DNA from: Mytilus galloprovincialis
Taxonomy: Eukaryota; Mollusca; Bivalvia; Mytilida; Mytilidae
DNA length: 64,000 nt
Assembly (NCBI RefSeq): GCF_965363235.1
Contig: NC_134843.1
Span: 90,057,795 to 90,121,794 of the forward strand
Direction of reading: 5' to 3'
Every line of letters begins with the position of its first letter. Within the stretch, counting starts at the first letter, position 1. The notes below the pieces were generated by a model. It was not told where the DNA came from. It did not search any database and saw only the letters and a list, made by a program, of their open reading frames with translations. Shown piece by piece: positions 35,614 through 46,524 of the stretch. The position numbers were made by a program, and so were the translations under genes.

Positions 35614-35752
35614 GTCACATAGTGAGCTAGTGACCTAATACGCTATATATCGGGTCAGTAAATTCCATATGGGGATTCGAAGTTCGCTCTCATCCCATAT
35701 GGAATTTACAGACCCTATATATATCATATTAGGTCACTGATACACTATGTAA
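35614..35752. mobile_element. hairpin MITE with long arms
   Basis: Left arm gtcacatagtgagctagtga, then cctaat, cgggtc and aattccatatggg, pairs with a right arm containing cccatatggaatttacagac and aggtcactgatacactatgt. Arms of about 60 bp surround a loop of about 20 bases (gattcgaagttcgctctcat). No coding capacity. Confidence 0.75.
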
Positions 35753-35759
35753 CTAATCA

Positions 35760-36860
35760 TATTACTACTTGCTTTCTTACAAATAAGGTTTCCTGTTAAA
35801 GTCATGTATGTGCAAATGTACGGAAAATCTATCTTCCAAAGATATGATTTTCCAAATTTAGAATGGGGAAATCAATTCTATGTGTTGTAAACTCATGGCA
35901 ACAAGCTCTGCATTTATTTGATACAAAGCATTGCGAAAACAGTAAATATGTTACAAATGCACTCAGTTTTGGTCCAAAGTAGAATTTCATTTTTTTGTTA
36001 TAAACCTTTTCTGAAGTTGGAGCTTAAATATATATGTATGAAAACATTGCCGTAACTAACGATCTAAAGCAAGTACGGATGTAAAAATGCAGACAGGCAA
36101 ACTGAAAAAAAGTCTTATAAAACATGCCGAAAAAAATCATCGGGTTTAAGTGTGAAACCAAACTGCGTATTGCTACGCAAGCTATTGTTACGCACAATAA
36201 TGTGGTTATTCTAAATCCTGAATCCCGTTTGTTAATTAATTGTATCCACATTTTTGTCCTTCAAAGAAGAAATAACAGATCTTAAGTAGACTAATATGTT
36301 TGTTTCAAGCAAAACCTAACCGTCTAAACTCGAATCAATATATAATGAAACAAAAGTAAAGCCTCGTTTCTGTTTGAAAATTGAGAGTAATCTATTGATG
36401 TCCTTCTGGTTTTATTCTTATTGGGTTACTCTCTCATGATCTTGTACCCCAAATATCCTTTTGCTCATTGTAAATGCTTAGTACCTTTTCAGAGAAAACA
36501 CGAATTAAGACCCTCAGCCCTTGACATTTGTATAAATCAAATAATAAACTTTTTAAGTCATTGCCTGACACAACACATCTTAGCGGTCAATGACAAGGAA
36601 ACAGAAAAAAAAACATGTTGGCAATTTGATATATTTTCCCATAATTTCATAACGACTACATGTTATAAAATAGCTATTACGTTTTTGTTGATCTGTAAAG
36701 GAAACAACAATTGCATTAAAGGTCATAATAAATTCTACTGTTAAGATTAATTAGTTTTCTGTTTTACGCTTGACAATGCTCCGTCTGATTTAGTTTAAAT
36801 AACCCCGAACATTAAGTTAAGATAACCACAAATAGATAGCTACAATGTAGTTGAATCAAT
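35760..36860. other. noncoding stretch, no feature seen
   Basis: AT-rich. A long open frame at 36421-36744 has no homology I recognise and no codon bias, so it is not called. Confidence 0.35.
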
Positions 36861-36863
36861 ATA

Positions 36864-37010
36864 CAATTATGGCCCGCTCAGGTGAATATTCAAAATGGTC
36901 AACCCGCGGAGTAAGGGTTATTCCACGAGGACTTTAGCCCGAGGGATATAACCCTCACTCGGGTTGACCGTTTTGGATATTCACCGACTCAATGGGCCAT
37001 AATTGTTTTA
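36864..37010. repeat. inverted repeat (hairpin) with cgggttgacc arms
   Basis: The left arm caattatggcccgctcaggt, continuing gaatattcaaaatggtcaac, pairs with a right arm reading ggttgaccgttttggatatt, then caccgactca and gggccataattg. Arms are about 43 bp and the loop about 60. Related short blocks (tattcaccgg) reappear near 37320 and 37375, so the hairpin may be one end of a larger element spanning to about 37400. Confidence 0.7.
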
Positions 37011-37074
37011 TTATACCGAACAAACATTTTTCTAATAAAAGTAAAATGTTGTAACAGATTGTCAAAACACTTAC

Positions 37075-37260
37075 GTTTGAAAACAATTCTGTGTCTATTG
37101 GCATGTGAATGTACAACAAAGGTCGACTCTTTCTGTAAAATTTAGATGGCCCCGAAAAAATGCTGTTTACACTAGATATCATCGACACTTGATGAATTTC
37201 CTGGTATTGTATGGTGTTACTACGCGTTATTTGATCGACTTTTAACTTGGTCGTTGCCAT
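37075..37260 (-). CDS. candidate first coding exon, unknown protein, next to a hairpin repeat
   Basis: On the minus strand an ATG (37260) opens 62 codons (MATTKLKVDQITRSNTIQYQ at the start) ending at a strong donor, AAC|gtaagt (GT at 37074-37073). A TGACGTCA CRE-like site lies about 18-25 bases upstream of the ATG (near 37278-37285). I do not recognise the protein and find no partner exon. It sits between related inverted motifs, so it may be part of a repeat rather than a gene. Confidence 0.2.
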
Positions 37261-37411
37261 TTTATTTTTGTTTCTCTGACGTCATACGTTAAAGGGAATC
37301 AAATCTTGATCATTTTGTATTCACCGGTGAAGAATAGGGTTGTTCGAAAGATGCTTCAATTAATCGGGGTTATTCACCGGGGAATAATAGGGTTGGTTGT
37401 ACGATAGAGAC

Positions 37412-38190
37412 TTCGGGTTTTGTGTATTTCCCTGTCTTGAATGTTTTTGCATTTATTTGTAAGGTAGTTCTGTCATGTAATGTTGTCATTTAAGTGTTAC
37501 ATTAAACATTGCCATTAAAGCGAGAGGTTTGGCTAGCAACAAAACCAATTTCAACTCACCATTTTTAAACAGATATATCATGTTAAGGAGGGGTATTTGC
37601 GAAAAATACCAGTGACAGAATGTTTAATTTCGTGAGCCGTAAGGCGAGGGAAACTCATTCTCAATACTGGTATTTTTCGCAAATACCCCTCAAGAACATG
37701 CTATATCTGTTTAATTACACCGAATGTTAATGTTCAGAAACGCATTGATGATCGTGACGTTACAAGCGTCCAGTCGGATAGAGTAATTTTATTTCGGGCA
37801 AATACCACCGCAGAGCGGGTAAAAAAGGGCATATCCTTTTTAAAAATACCCCGGCGGCGTTAAAAATGAACGATATTCATTTGATAACAGTAAATTGGTG
37901 AAAAATACACTGGCTACCAACCAATCATAACCCAGTAAGGTGTAATTATTCTTAAAATGTTCTGTATAAAGTTAGGAAAATGGCAGTTGTTATCTTATAG
38001 TTCGATTCTGTGTATGTTGCATTGTCGATTTGGTTTTTTTGTTGTCCTTCTGTGTTTCTGTTGTTTCGTTGTTTTCTTCTTATAGTTGATTTGTTTACCT
38101 TCGTTTTAGATTGTAACCCGGATTTGTTTTCTCTTAATCTCGATGACTTTCGAACAGCGATATACTACTGTTGCCTTTATTTATTCATTG
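37412..38190 (+). repeat. R2 copy interrupted by an insertion
   Basis: R2 blocks run from 37412 to 37567 (gtcttgaatgttt, gcgagaggtttggctagcaa, tcaactcaccattttt) and resume at 37946 (attcttaaaatgttctgtat, gtgtttctgttgtttcgttg, gaacagcgatatactactgt). The gap is filled by the insertion at 37568-37945. Confidence 0.75.
37568..37945. mobile_element. hairpin element inserted in R2, possible TTA target duplication
   Basis: TTA borders both sides (37565-37567 and 37946-37948) where intact R2 copies have a single TTA. The first part is a hairpin: ggaggggtatttgcgaaaaa at about 37587 pairs with ttttcgcaaatacccctcaa near 37673-37692. The second part runs from ttacacc (about 37715) to ggtgtaa at the right end. 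Confidence 0.6.
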
Positions 38191-38199
38191 ATCCTGTCA

Positions 38200-38520
38200 A
38201 TTTTTGGGAAAAAAAATCGAAATTAAACTCTGACACGTGATTCCGTATTGACTAAACAAGTATTTTCTATATAATGAAAGGTATAATAATGAATGTTAAT
38301 AAATGAAGTACATGTACTTGTGGGGTTAATATGTCATTTTTAAGATATTCATCTTACATAGGGTCAACAAAGTCGAAATGGTGATCACCATTCTGACAAT
38401 TCCGTTCGGGAAGTTTGTGTTTCCTCATTCGGTTCTGTCCCATCCGTTTTAGTGTGTTTTGCAAATATATGGTTTAACTAGAATACAATAATATGGTTCT
38501 ATGTAGTGGATTCTGCTGCA
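38200..38520. other. noncoding stretch
   Basis: No feature seen. Confidence 0.3.
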
Positions 38521-38527
38521 TTTCAGT

Positions 38528-38854
38528 TTAAATATAACGTATTGGCATAAATCTGTCTACTACGACGACTTCGTTTGTGACGGACACTGCAGTTGTAAAT
38601 CTGATTTGCGAATGTCGTTGCGGAAAGCTGTATGATTGACATGACATTGTCACCTCAGGTCGGCCGGTCATTGTTGCTTTATATAATTTCTCAGTCATTC
38701 CAACAGGGAACGCAACATTGTGGAACTGATTTGGTAGGGATTCAAAGAAATATTTCTCGGCGGAAAGAAAAAGAAACAATGCAGCTTTCGATTCAACACC
38801 TAGCATCAAGACATTCGCCCCGTTGGTAATAATCCCGTATGTCCAATGACATCA
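38528..38854 (-). other. unassigned open segment of higher GC
   Basis: The minus strand is open for about 108 codons ending in TAA at 38528-38530, with segments NGANVLMLGVESKAALFLFL and VGMTEKLYKATMTGRPEV, and the local GC content exceeds its surroundings. No acceptor is convincing and no family is recognised. It may be a decayed exon or transposon coding fragment; the plus strand is also partly open. Confidence 0.2.
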
Positions 38855-38859
38855 GTAAT

Positions 38860-40178
38860 AAGTCAGGTTTTTTGTGGGGAGATAAATAATGATTTGGTGT
38901 AAAAAATCAACAAAAATATGATTTTCTTTTTCAAAGTTCCTCATTTTATTGAGAAGACTGTTATTCTAGGGGTTATCATCAGGTCAGTGTCCAAGGCTTT
39001 GTAAATGACATGATAATTAACATGATTTTCTTATATTTCATGCTGATCAAATCAGAAATTCTTCAGAAACTAAAGTTCAAACTCATTCAGTCAAAGTTGC
39101 CATAAGATAAAGATAACCATGCTTTACGACATGTTTTGGTCATCAAGCGTCTTTCATTTCTACATATTTATTAATCCCTGGCCTTCAAGTGTTCAGTTCT
39201 GTATTTTCACTCATAGCATGTAATTTTATTTCGATTATGAAATGAATGAAACTGCCGCAGAATTTATATTCATATGATTTACTGTATGCGATAACACGAG
39301 TTCTAGTTAATCAATCCCTTTTATTGTCTATTATATATTTAAGTAAATTATGTCATTTTCATGAAAACCTATATGTGCCAGTGGAAGAACATACCTTTTA
39401 TTTTTTTTTAAATTTTTACAACATTTTCATTGTATTATGTATGAAGGCAGACATTTGAGCATAGGCTCCGTGTTGAAAACCTTGACCTATAATGGTTCAC
39501 TTTTATAAATTGTGACTTGGATGGAGAGGTGTCTCATTGGCACTCACACCACATCTATTTGATTTCAACATTATCTTATACAATTATAATGTCTATTTGG
39601 AGCTTAAATTATGCTTAGCATCTTAATTGTTTTCTTTGTCACTATATTTTTTATTTTAGATATTATAATCTTTAACTGAATGGTGGTGTTTTGTACCATA
39701 TATTGAATTGCTGTTCAGTATTATCTGCAAGTATTACCTTCTGGCCACAGTGTGAGGGTCTCTTTATCATACTACAATATAACTTTGTACCATAATAAAA
39801 CTATTCTAAACCTTAAATATGACTTTGTGGTTCAATTAGACAGGTTCTCTACCTTTCAGCACACACACACATCTAATTATAAAAAAGTAATCCTTGTTGC
39901 CAGAAGAACTCAGATATAGGACAGAGTGCCAGTCTATGATTTCTTGTAATACCACTGGATTATTGTGATACCGAAAGAATATTTGTGTGTTTAACTTTCA
40001 GTAAGTGTATAAAAAAAGATTGTCAAATCATTTTACCTGAACCTTTAAACGGTGAATCAATTATGAAATGCTATCACTATATACAGATGACGTACTAGTA
40101 TTCGCATTTGCGTTTTAGTACAGACACAATTCTAATGGAGATGCGATAAACGTAAACAATATGAATAATAAACATATA
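38860..40178. other. noncoding stretch with an R1-type tail
   Basis: At about 39465-39555 the segment ccttgacctataatggttca to gaggtgtctcattggcactc is an R1-like tail. Nothing else recognised. Confidence 0.4.
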
Positions 40179-40184
40179 ACATGG

Positions 40185-41510
40185 TACGGAAGCGTATTAG
40201 GGACATAGAAAAAATAAAATTAGCAGTGAACTTTTTTTTCAAAGTCGAAATTTTGACATTTCAAATCTTAAAATTTCGACTTTAACTCGAAATTTTAACT
40301 TTTCTTATCTTGAATTTTTGACTTTCAAAAATCTTGAAATTTCGACTTTTCAAAAAGTCGAAATTTTGACTTTTTCAGCATACAAAATTTTGCCTTTATA
40401 AAAAGTCGAAATTTCGCCTTTTTTAAAACTCGAAATTTCGACTTCTTTTAAACTTAAAATTTCTACTTTTTTTAAACTCAAGCATATTTAAATAAACTAA
40501 ACCATTTTAAAGAGGTTATTTTAGATAGAAAATCTTGTTCTTGCCTAAGGAGAAATAAAATGAAATGTTTCACGTTCAAATACATAATTCAAGTCTGGAC
40601 TTCAGATATGTGTATCAAGACAATCCCGTTATTTAGACACACCTATATTACGACATACTTTTATTCAACAGTCTAGTATATAAAGACAAGGGTTAATAGT
40701 TGTGTCATAAGAATGTCAACTTGTAGAGTTTAATCAATGTTCCAGGAAAAAGAACCATTATTTCAAAATTCCAAAACTAGAAAACCGAGCAGTTCATTTG
40801 TCATCCTGAATATGCATGGCATTTTGGCTACTTGATTTACCATTGTTTAAGTCAGTGACTTGCTATTGGGAAACCAAAACTTTGAAATTGCGATGCTAAA
40901 TGTTCTCAGATCTGACAATTCTATGACAGTGTCGTGGGAACTAAAACATGGAATATGGGAAAACATTTTTTTTTTCTGTCAACATGCATGTTCTTTCCGA
41001 ATTCAATATTAAATGCTAATCCATATCTTAATTTAAGAACAAAACTAATTTCAAAATATAAATTGCCAAAATGTGTGGATGACGCTTTAATAATTTGCGT
41101 CCATGTCTACTCCTGCTAAAATTGTAATAACTGTGTTTTAATACTAACATAAAAGTTTTAAAAGTACTTGGAAAAAATCAAAATTTCGAGATTTCAACAG
41201 CCGAAATTTTGAGATCAAAGTCAAAATTTTGAGTTTTCAAAAAGTCGAAATTTTGAGTTTAAATAAGTTGAAATTTCGAGTTTTAGATAAGTCGAAATTT
41301 CGAGTTTTAAAAAAGTTGAAATTTCGACTTTTTGTAAGTCGAGATTTTAGAAAGTCAAAATTTGAAGTTTAAGTCAAAATTTCGGGATTTGAACAGTAAA
41401 AATTTCAAGTTAAAGTCAAAATTTCGAAATTTGAAAAGTCAAAATTTCGACTTGGAAAAAAAAGTTCACTGTCAGTTTTATTTTTTCTATGTCCATAATA
41501 CGCTTCCGTA
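40185..41510. mobile_element. foldback element with palindromic-motif arms and ACATGG target duplication
   Basis: Ends are inverted: tacggaagcgtattagggac, then atagaaaaaataaaa, at the left; the reverse complement of 41510 leftwards reads tacggaagcgtattatggac, then atagaaaaaataaaa. ACATGG directly flanks both ends (40179-40184 and 41511-41516). Inside each terminus lies an arm (about 40240-40490 and 41175-41460) of repeated cgaaattttgac / gtcgaaatttcgac motifs; the idealised unit aagtcgaaatttcgactt is its own reverse complement. The centre (about 40490-41160) is unrelated AT-rich DNA without a gene. Superfamily unknown. Confidence 0.85.
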
Positions 41511-41604
41511 ACATGGTGTAGTATATAATGTTTAGGCGCAGAAGGAATTTGTTTGACAAAAGGTTATAAGAACCTCGAATTTGAATTAAAGTTCGCACAA
41601 ATAG

Positions 41605-42205
41605 TGAACCCTGCACAAATTCAAAACAGAAAGTCCCTAATCAAATGGCAAAATCAAACATATCGAACGAATGGACAACAACTGTCATATTCCTGACTTG
41701 GTACAGACATTTTCTAATGTAAACAATGATGGATTAAACGTGATTTGATGGCTAGCCAAACATCTCACTTTGTATTAAAGTTGTGTAAAATTCTACTATA
41801 TTGACAACGATGCGTGAACAAAAGAAACCGACATGAAAGGTACAGATGTCAAATATAGGAGAATGACAGTCAGCGTTGTGTTATTGTTTTAATCGCCATG
41901 ATATCAAACAGATATATAAACAACATTTGTATGACACAATAACACGGGATGTATAAGTACAGAGCCACGTTACTTGCCAGAAAGAAACACTAAAAGGCAT
42001 ACAGACAAAGCACACAAAAAAAAACGAAAGACAAGAAAACAAAAGTTGTCATAGAACAATAACACAATGACGGAATGTATTAGTACAGAGCCACGTCAAA
42101 TGGAAAACTCGGAAAGAACAGACAAATCAGTAACAATAATATTCATGAAGACAAATTAAAGTATACTTTGATACGATTTTAAGATGATAAACAACGTCGA
42201 GATCA
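41605..42205 (+). repeat. dispersed repeat R3 copy
   Basis: Same blocks as 14150-14930 (tcaaatggcaaaatcaaa, ttcctgacttggtacagaca, gacaacgatgcgtgaac, aagatgataaacaacgtc) with two internal sub-repeats carrying agtacagagccacgt. Confidence 0.75.
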
Positions 42206-42209
42206 TCGT

Positions 42210-44305
42210 GTATTATTAGTTGACTTGTATGCCAGGATATATCATTCTAGATAGAGTCCTTTGTAAAATTGTACTCTCAAAGTCGTGGCGTCCTAACTAC
42301 CTCAATTTACAATCGTATTGATCACTTTTCAAAATAAGCATTAAATTAATTTCCAGGAAAGGTTTTAAATTGCTCAGCTGTTTAAACTTTTAAATAGTAC
42401 TAGTTAAAGCGATATTTGAAAACTGTAAAAGTAATAAAATATTCGTTACGAATCAAGTATATTATAAGGTCTGAAAATAAATTGAAAATTATTTATTCAT
42501 TTTATGTAATTATATAACCACCATCACCAAATATTTCAAGGTTTTTAAGACTGAAAGAAATTTAACAGCATAATTATAACGAAATTTTTATTTTTCGTTT
42601 ACTTATTTCAAATTAAACAGTTTGCACTAGCTGATTGCAGTTAAAACTATAAAATGTCGATATATTATTAATCTGATTTATATCAAATGTGGGTTGCTTG
42701 GCCTTGATTGTGAAAATTGAATAAACTTAAGCAATATTTGTATTTATAGATTTTGACACATGAAACCTATAATTCATGAACTTTAACAAAAAATAAACAT
42801 TGGTATACGCAAACCAATTAAAACCAATCGAACACCAAAATTCGAGCATGCATTGTATCTAAAGTTTTATTGTAGAATTCAATTACAAAATAAAAAAAAA
42901 ACTACATTTTTATGCTAACTGAAATAAAAATTGATATACTTAATAGATAATTTATCCGAAAAAAATGAAGTATTGGGACTTCTTCTGTTAATGCAAAGTA
43001 CTCTTATATTTTTTTTAATTCATAATCAAATTATTAACATGTTGGGAGATGTCTACTTTGGAAAAGATATCTTCATACGCCAATACTCGATATATATGAC
43101 ATATTATAGCTGATTCAGTGTCACCTGAAAATTTCAGCTTTAATTTCACTGTTTTGCCGAAGTTTTGTTTTAATTTTACTTGCAGAATCTGAAAATATAA
43201 GCATTGAAGGCTGTGATACTGAAAATGTATACGAAAAAAAAGCCAGTGACTTATCACAATAACAAGCAAAACCAAGGAGTAAACAAAGACTAAAAAAACC
43301 AAAGGACATTAACACTTATAAATAATAAATAAGAAACAACACCAACTCCACTAAAAACCAGGAGTGAAATCAGGTGCTCCGGAAGGGTAAGCATTTCTGG
43401 CACCGTATACGGCATTCGTCGTATTATTTCTTTGTTCTATTCGATAATGATGAAAGGTTATTGTGACTGATGAAGAATATCAGATATGATTTCCGACACA
43501 CTTTTGTCATAATGGTCAGTCAGCTCATGATGGCGATAATACTTTAAAATCAAGAAGCGCTAACGCGTTTCAAGCAAAAAATGACGATTACTTGCTTAAT
43601 TTCGTTTTTAAAATTTTCAGAAAAATATATCTGGTGGAGAGTTGTCTCACTGGCAACAATGCCACCTCTTGTTATTTTAATATTCAACTCCATAATCAGC
43701 TATGATGTATAACTTACTTCGCGATGAATGATACTCAACTTGTTAGCAATCATGATTATTAATTGAAAGATATTTTTTTTTTAAGAAAATGCCAGTTTGG
43801 ATGCAGATTACTGTTCAAATTGTGTCATATTTATAGCTTAGCTACTGAACAGATGCCTTTATATTCTAATTGTTAGAATAAACTGGGTATTTTTTATATT
43901 AAATTTCAGAACAGTGTATTTTATTAAAATTTAAAAAAAACAATTAAGTTGAATAAAGTCAGTCAAAGATATTCAAATGAGATTTATTCTAATAAATCTT
44001 TAGTTTCATTCTTTTACTTTTGTTGATAAATTGGAATAACAATTCATTGTAAGTGCACATTTTTTCCTAATTTTTTTTATAAATAAGTATACATTTTCCT
44101 ACCAAAGATATATAAAATACAGAAAAGTTTTTCACATTTTCCTTGATTTAATAGCAGAATATAATATTCTTTAAAAAATTTACAATAAAATAAAAGGTAA
44201 AAAATATGACTATAATTCAGGAATAACCATAACTATAATTGTTAAAACATCAATTCCCTCTATGTTTACATATACAAGTAATTAAAAGTGGGCAAATCAG
44301 GATGA
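42210..44305. other. AT-rich noncoding stretch with R6 and R1 fragments
   Basis: R6 at about 43250-43450 (aaaaccaaggagtaaacaaa, caggtgctccggaagggtaa) and an R1-like tail at about 43630-43675 (ggagagttgtctcactggca). No gene seen. Confidence 0.45.
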
Positions 44306-44309
44306 CACC

Positions 44310-44820
44310 AAATAAAGGCAACAGTAGTATACCGCTGTTCAAAACTCATAAATCTATGGACAAAAAACAAAATCGGGGTAACAAACTAAAACTGAGGGAA
44401 CCGCATTAAATATTAGAGGAGAACAACGACACAACATTAAAATGTAACACACACAGCAACGGACTAAGCATTAGACAACATCCGATGAGAATAACCAATA
44501 TAACATCAAAACCAAATACATGAATTTGGGGATAGAAAAGTACCGTGACACGTCTTATAGTAATGTGAATTCACACTCAAAAATAGGAGAAAACAAACGA
44601 CACAACGTAAAAATATTACACACACAGAAACGAACTATGATATAACAATGGCCATTTTCCTGACTTGGTACAGGACATTTTTAAAGAAAAAAATGGTGGG
44701 TTGAACCTGGTTTTGTGGCATGTCAAACCTCGCACTTTGATGGCATTGTTAAATATAACATTAAAATGACAACATAATAATACAGGACTATAGAATACAA
44801 ATAAATAGCAGAACGTATTA
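44310..44820 (-). repeat. R2 copy, reverse orientation
   Basis: caaataaaggcaacagtagt, cggggtaacaaactaaaact, aacatcaaaaccaaatacat, tcctgacttggtacaggaca and tgttaaatataacatt are R2 in reverse. This copy has an extra central part (about 44400-44600) shared with 46877-47145, so R2 exists in a long and a short form. Confidence 0.75.
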
Positions 44821-44851
44821 GGCATAAAACACATGAATAATAGATAACAAC

Positions 44852-45025
44852 AGGCATCAGGTTTAAAATTCATTACGTAAAAAACGCGCCTCGTCCAAAC
44901 AAGACTCACCAGTGACGCCCAGATATAAAAGTTCGAAAGTCAAAAAAAAAGAGGGACAAAGTTGTACAGCTCTGAGGATCAAAAGTTGAAAAAGGTTGTG
45001 CCAAATACGCCTAGGGTTTTTTGCT
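44852..45025 (-). repeat. SINE-like repeat, reverse copy
   Basis: Reverse complement of the element at 15408-15582: aacgcgcctcgtccaaacaa, agactcaccagtgacgccca and aaaaggttgtgccaaatacg. Confidence 0.65.
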
Positions 45026-45029
45026 TGTG

Positions 45030-46060
45030 ATAAGAACATCCTTTTTATATAGAACAATTTATGCTATTGCAAACAGTAAATTTTATCAAATGAATATAAA
45101 AGATTTACATGATCAAACTGACGTTAACTAATTACAGAAAACAAAACCATAATACATAATGCATTGAAGACCAACAAATCATCGAACCCGTTTAAATTAT
45201 GAATTTGAACAGTAATAATGTATCATAAAACAATAACGTACAATATCATGTCATGGATGACCAACTCGCATTATCATTTTCTTTGTTTAATGAACCATGT
45301 AATTGGAACCAAAACTCTAGATGTATGTTGGAATTAAATTTCCAGATCACCGGGAACATGTCTAATAAGTGTCAAATTGATAGAACTTCATAAAAAACTA
45401 CATTGAACTAAAACCGTAAATTAAAACGGGAACAGGGCATAAAAGAATATGATATACCCGTGTCCAAGATGTCTTAAGTGTACTGGAAATACAATTGGAG
45501 AGTCAAAGATAATTTTTGAAACTTTATGGAGAGCACAGCAACAAACTAAAAATAAAACTATTTACGGTTAATAACGCACGGGAGAGCTACAATTTTAGCC
45601 CAAGAAAAATCACATTGACATTGACATTAAGTCATGGAAATTATGGAAAAGTAAAAAAATAAAATTATTTTCAATAAATTTATGACGACAATGAATTGAA
45701 ATGAAAGTTATAAAATAGGTCAAGTTTGTTATTCTCTGTTGCATTATGTAACAGAAATAAAATCGGTTTAATAATAGCATTCAAATGAACTTTAGAATAC
45801 GCTAATGCAGATAATGAAATCACAGAGGAATAATAAAACTTTACCATGTATTACTGTGGGGGTGGTTATTTCGTTATTAAGTAATTTGAAAAATATAAAA
45901 GATGTCTAATTTCATTTGTAAAAATGATTAACATTTACTGAAATTGATGATGTTTACATGAAAAACATAATTCGTTTAATTTATACATAGAACGATGCTA
46001 AATTATTCATAAATAAAACATGCCCACATTTAAATGTTTATAAAAATTGTGCATATTTTC
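45030..46060. other. AT-rich noncoding stretch
   Basis: No gene or repeat recognised. Confidence 0.3.
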
Positions 46061-46064
46061 TAAA

Positions 46065-46331
46065 CTATAATTGGTCTAAGATATCAGAAAATCGTAATAA
46101 GCAACCGATTACTTTTGGGTGCAATTGTGTGCCCTGTACAAGAAGAACTGCCTGCTTCATACCGTGATCATTTCTACAACATTGACACAGATGAACGACT
46201 TCAAACTTAAAACTATGACACATGGCATCATCATTGTCACATGGGATGATTTCAACTCCCCAATTAATTATTGACCATTTCTCAGCAGAAACATACCTTC
46301 TTCTCCGTCGTATGGTATTACAATATCTCAA
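46065..46331 (-). CDS. candidate Cys-containing terminal exon, unknown
   Basis: The minus strand is open to TAG at 46065-46067. The segment includes RRRRRYVSAEKWSIINWGVE, PCDNDDAMC, VVHLCQCCRND and HPKVIGCLLRF, with closely spaced Cys as in small secreted disulphide domains. A plausible upstream exon boundary is unclear; the sequence AAG|gtatgt in this stretch also looks like a donor, which would contradict the reading. No family recognised. A 12-G run lies just to the right on the plus strand (about 46428-46439). Confidence 0.25.
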   Translation of the reverse strand: MRYCNTIRRRRRYVSAEKWSIINWGVEIIPCDNDDAMCHSFKFEVVHLCQCCRNDHGMKQAVLLVQGTQLHPKVIGCLLRFSDILDQL

Positions 46332-46524
46332 TTAATAACGTAAAGTTCGTGCATGTTCAAACTACACAAAATGTATACGCATTTCATTTACAGGAGTGTG
46401 CTGCTAAACTGCTCCACAGGAATTATGGGGGGGGGGGGGTAAAAATTGTACGGACAACGTCACAAATTAGTTGATATATACGATGTGTCTGTATCTAATC
46501 TTATGACATTTTTACCACGTCTTA

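Noticed and set aside
36421..36744. 107-codon plus-strand ORF
   Set aside because: AT-rich codon use, no splice or start context, no recognisable motif.
44616..44909. 97-codon minus-strand ORF
   Set aside because: It lies within R2 and the neighbouring SINE-like repeat and is explained by them.
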